A stretch of DNA of 24,822 nucleotides from CAINEC01 sp046303115 (GTDB lineage: Bacteria > Bacteroidota > Bacteroidia > AKYH767-A > OLB10), in the NCBI GenBank assembly GCA_046303115.1, contig JBKCGZ010000014.1:1-24822 (forward strand), given 5' to 3'. The notes under the pieces are model-generated. The model had not been told where the DNA came from. It searched no databases and saw only the letters and a program-made list of their open reading frames with translations. A program made the translations under genes and the position numbers. Position 1 is the first letter of the stretch. Each line of letters opens with the position of its first letter. Below are positions 22,945 through 24,822 of this stretch, piece after piece.

Positions 22945-23886
22945 ATGCAGAGAAGAATTTTAGTTACCGGAGGAGCAGGATTTGTAGCCAGTTGCTTAGC
23001 ACAAAAGTTGGCCGACAATCCGGAGAATTCAGTCATTATTGTAGATAATTTATTAACGGGATCAGAGCATAAATTGCCTGTTTCTATTTATAATAACGTT
23101 CGCTTTATTAAAGCAGATGTGAATGACTTTACAGAAATCTCTTCTATCTTTCATGCTTTCCGTTTCGACTATGTTTTTCATTATGCCGCTGTTGTTGGGG
23201 TGAAGCGAACAATCGCAAATCCAGTGATGGTGTTAAACGATTTAAATGGAATTCGTAATATCCTTTCGTTAAGTAAAAATACAGGTGTAAAGCGCGTTTA
23301 TTATTCTTCTAGTTCGGAAGTTTATGGTGAGCCAGTTGAGTTCCCGCAAAATGAACATACTACTCCGCTTAATTCACGATTGCCGTATGCCATTGTGAAA
23401 AATGTTGGTGAAGCTTACTTGCGATCTTATTTCCAGGAGTTTGGTTTAGAATTTACAATTTTCCGTTTTTTCAATACCTACGGACCAAAGCAAAGCGAAG
23501 ATTTTGTAATGTCGAAATTCCTTGCTGCTACGTTAAATAATGAAGATATCACCATTTATGGCGATGGTAGTCAAACTAGAACATTCTGCTATATCGATGA
23601 TAATGTTGATGCTTGCTTAAGTGCATTCTACAATGATAAAATCGTAAATGATGTAGTGAATATTGGTAGCGACTATGAAATTACCATCCTCGACTTGGCT
23701 AAACGTATCATTGAAATATCAGGCTCTAAATCTAAAATCGTTTTTCTTCCTGCATTGAAAGAAGGCGATATGACAAGAAGGTGTCCTGATATCACAGTTG
23801 CTCGTCAGTTGTTAAATAGAAAAATGACAACCCTTGATGAAGGTATTCGTAAGTTAATTGAAGCCCGTCAATTTGTAATTGCCTAA
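22945..23886 (+). CDS. NAD-dependent epimerase/decarboxylase-like extended SDR
   Basis: From the ATG at 22945 this is a 313-residue extended short-chain dehydrogenase; a TTG at 22927 is less likely. The NAD-binding motif is T8-G-G-A-G-F-V near the N-terminus, and the active-site Y148-x-x-x-K152 is intact with serines at 121-124 before it. The family acts on nucleotide sugars. The segment S121-S-S-S-E-V-Y-G resembles UDP-glucuronate decarboxylase (UXS) and UDP-glucose 4-epimerase members, and R-F-F-N-T-Y-G-P near 174-181 and I-Y-G-D-G-S-Q-T-R at 204-212 fit both. dTDP-glucose 4,6-dehydratase (RfbB) would have Asp-Glu where this has Ser124-Glu125, so it is probably not RfbB. The exact substrate is not decided. 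The prenyl synthase gene starts immediately after its stop. Confidence 0.85.
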   Translation: MQRRILVTGGAGFVASCLAQKLADNPENSVIIVDNLLTGSEHKLPVSIYNNVRFIKADVNDFTEISSIFHAFRFDYVFHYAAVVGVKRTIANPVMVLNDLNGIRNILSLSKNTGVKRVYYSSSSEVYGEPVEFPQNEHTTPLNSRLPYAIVKNVGEAYLRSYFQEFGLEFTIFRFFNTYGPKQSEDFVMSKFLAATLNNEDITIYGDGSQTRTFCYIDDNVDACLSAFYNDKIVNDVVNIGSDYEITILDLAKRIIEISGSKSKIVFLPALKEGDMTRRCPDITVARQLLNRKMTTLDEGIRKLIEARQFVIA

Positions 23887-24822
23887 ATGAAATCACTTAC
23901 TGAACTTTCTGAGTTAATCCTTCAGTCTGTAAATAATCTTCAATTTCCTCAAAATCCTTCAGGCCTATATGATCCTGTAAGATATATGTTATCACTCGGT
24001 GGTAAACGTATGCGTCCCATTCTTACACTAATGGCCTGTGATGCCTTTAATGGAGACATTAACGCTGCAATCCCACCAGCATTGGGAGTAGAGGTCTTTC
24101 ATAATTTTACCTTGCTTCACGACGATATCATGGACAATGCACCACTCCGTCGATCAAAGCCTACAGTGCATGAAAAGTGGAATTCGAATATAGCAATCCT
24201 TGCAGGAGACGCCATGTTCGTAGAGGCGTGCCAGTTAGTAATGAATGCCCCTACAAAATCTGTTAAGGATGTTATGCAGGTTTTTACAAAAACAGCTCTC
24301 GAAGTATGTGAAGGCCAGCAATACGATATGGATTTTGAATCGATGGATCAAGTGACGATTGATCAATATATCGATATGATTCGTTTGAAAACAGCTGTTC
24401 TTCTAGGTGCTTCATTAAAAATGGGGGCGTTGGTAGCTGATGCGAGTTTATCAGACGCTAATCATTTGTACGATTTTGGAGTCAACCTGGGAATAGCATT
24501 TCAACTTCAAGATGATATTCTTGATGTGTATGGAGATGCTGACCATTTTGGAAAACAGGTAGGAGGAGATATCCTCGCTAATAAGAAAACATATCTTCTC
24601 ATTACTGCTCTTGAAAAAGCGCAGGGAGAAATAAAATCTGAATTGTTGAATTGGATTTCCAGTAACGATAAATCAGACAAAAAAGTAAATGCGGTAACTG
24701 AAATTTATAACAAGTTAAACGTACGTCAGCTTGCAGAGGAAAAAATGCAAGAACTTTATCAGGATGCTTTGTTACATCTCGATGCTATTCCAATTGCTGA
24801 TGCAAGTAAACAACCTCTTAAA
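23887..24822 (+). CDS. Polyprenyl synthetase (isoprenyl diphosphate synthase), 3' end missing
   Basis: The gene begins at the ATG directly after the SDR stop and is open to the window edge: 312 residues are seen and only a dozen or so are probably missing. It belongs to the trans-isoprenyl diphosphate synthases, which extend allylic diphosphates with isopentenyl diphosphate. The first Asp-rich motif is D79-D80-I-M-D83, the second D209-D210-I-L-D213, and the IPP-binding G38-G-K40-R-M-R43-P motif is present. The residue five places before the first motif is F74, and there is no two-residue insertion in that motif. In the usual typing of these enzymes that suggests a short product (C15-C20, type I GGPP synthase-like). 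Tight coupling to the SDR suggests one transcript. Confidence 0.93.
   Translation, partial: MKSLTELSELILQSVNNLQFPQNPSGLYDPVRYMLSLGGKRMRPILTLMACDAFNGDINAAIPPALGVEVFHNFTLLHDDIMDNAPLRRSKPTVHEKWNSNIAILAGDAMFVEACQLVMNAPTKSVKDVMQVFTKTALEVCEGQQYDMDFESMDQVTIDQYIDMIRLKTAVLLGASLKMGALVADASLSDANHLYDFGVNLGIAFQLQDDILDVYGDADHFGKQVGGDILANKKTYLLITALEKAQGEIKSELLNWISSNDKSDKKVNAVTEIYNKLNVRQLAEEKMQELYQDALLHLDAIPIADASKQPLK

Noticed and set aside
1..24822. A hidden defence system, mobile element, CRISPR array or biosynthetic cluster
   Set aside because: No repeats, transposase, integrase, tRNA-linked attachment site, defence gene or precursor peptide was seen; the gene content is mostly core metabolism and envelope functions.

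Overview
The window is an ordinary-looking chromosomal stretch from a member of the Bacteroidota. The evidence is AT-rich DNA, no clear Shine-Dalgarno sequences, several promoter -7 boxes matching the Bacteroidota form TAnnTTTG, two secreted proteins ending in a type IX secretion (T9SS) sorting-type domain, and a type B succinate dehydrogenase with one large cytochrome b subunit. I see no tRNA, rRNA, CRISPR array, insertion sequence or phage gene. Genus cannot be read from the sequence alone.

Layout. 1-362 (-): 5' part of a lipoprotein with a DUF2807-type domain. 440-871 (+): hot-dog thioesterase. 868-6417 (-): six genes: a GT-C-like membrane protein, an S41 C-terminal processing protease, a dCMP deaminase, a beta-barrel-like protein, a degenerate UbiA-family membrane protein and a small exported protein. 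6651-9521 (+): single-chain glycine dehydrogenase gcvP, followed by a good terminator. 9566-12777 (+): ACP phosphodiesterase, Qnr-like pentapeptide-repeat protein, LamG-domain T9SS cargo, glycosyltransferase. 12774-13274 (-): secreted Kazal-domain protein. 13364-16864 (-): sdhCAB operon with promoter and terminator. 17143-18456 (+): aminopeptidase P. 18465-19487 (-): radical SAM/SPASM protein. 19612-24822 (+): RND/MMPL exporter, rfbA, a UXS/GalE-like SDR and a polyprenyl synthetase cut by the window end.

How the genes work together. GcvP (glycine cleavage) and SdhCAB (TCA cycle and respiratory chain) are central metabolism. The right-hand plus-strand genes fit envelope glycoconjugate and isoprenoid supply: nucleotide-sugar activation, sugar modification, prenyl chain synthesis and a lipid-type exporter. 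The other genes are mostly envelope or housekeeping functions with no single shared pathway.

Many upstream-most start codons proposed by simple ORF calling are TTG or GTG codons, with a better ATG a short way inside; I used the ATG in eight genes and say so in each. The most notable signal is not a gene: several genes have an exact TAnnTTTG box only 4-10 nt before the ATG, which implies leaderless or nearly leaderless mRNAs. I found no convincing new multi-gene system.
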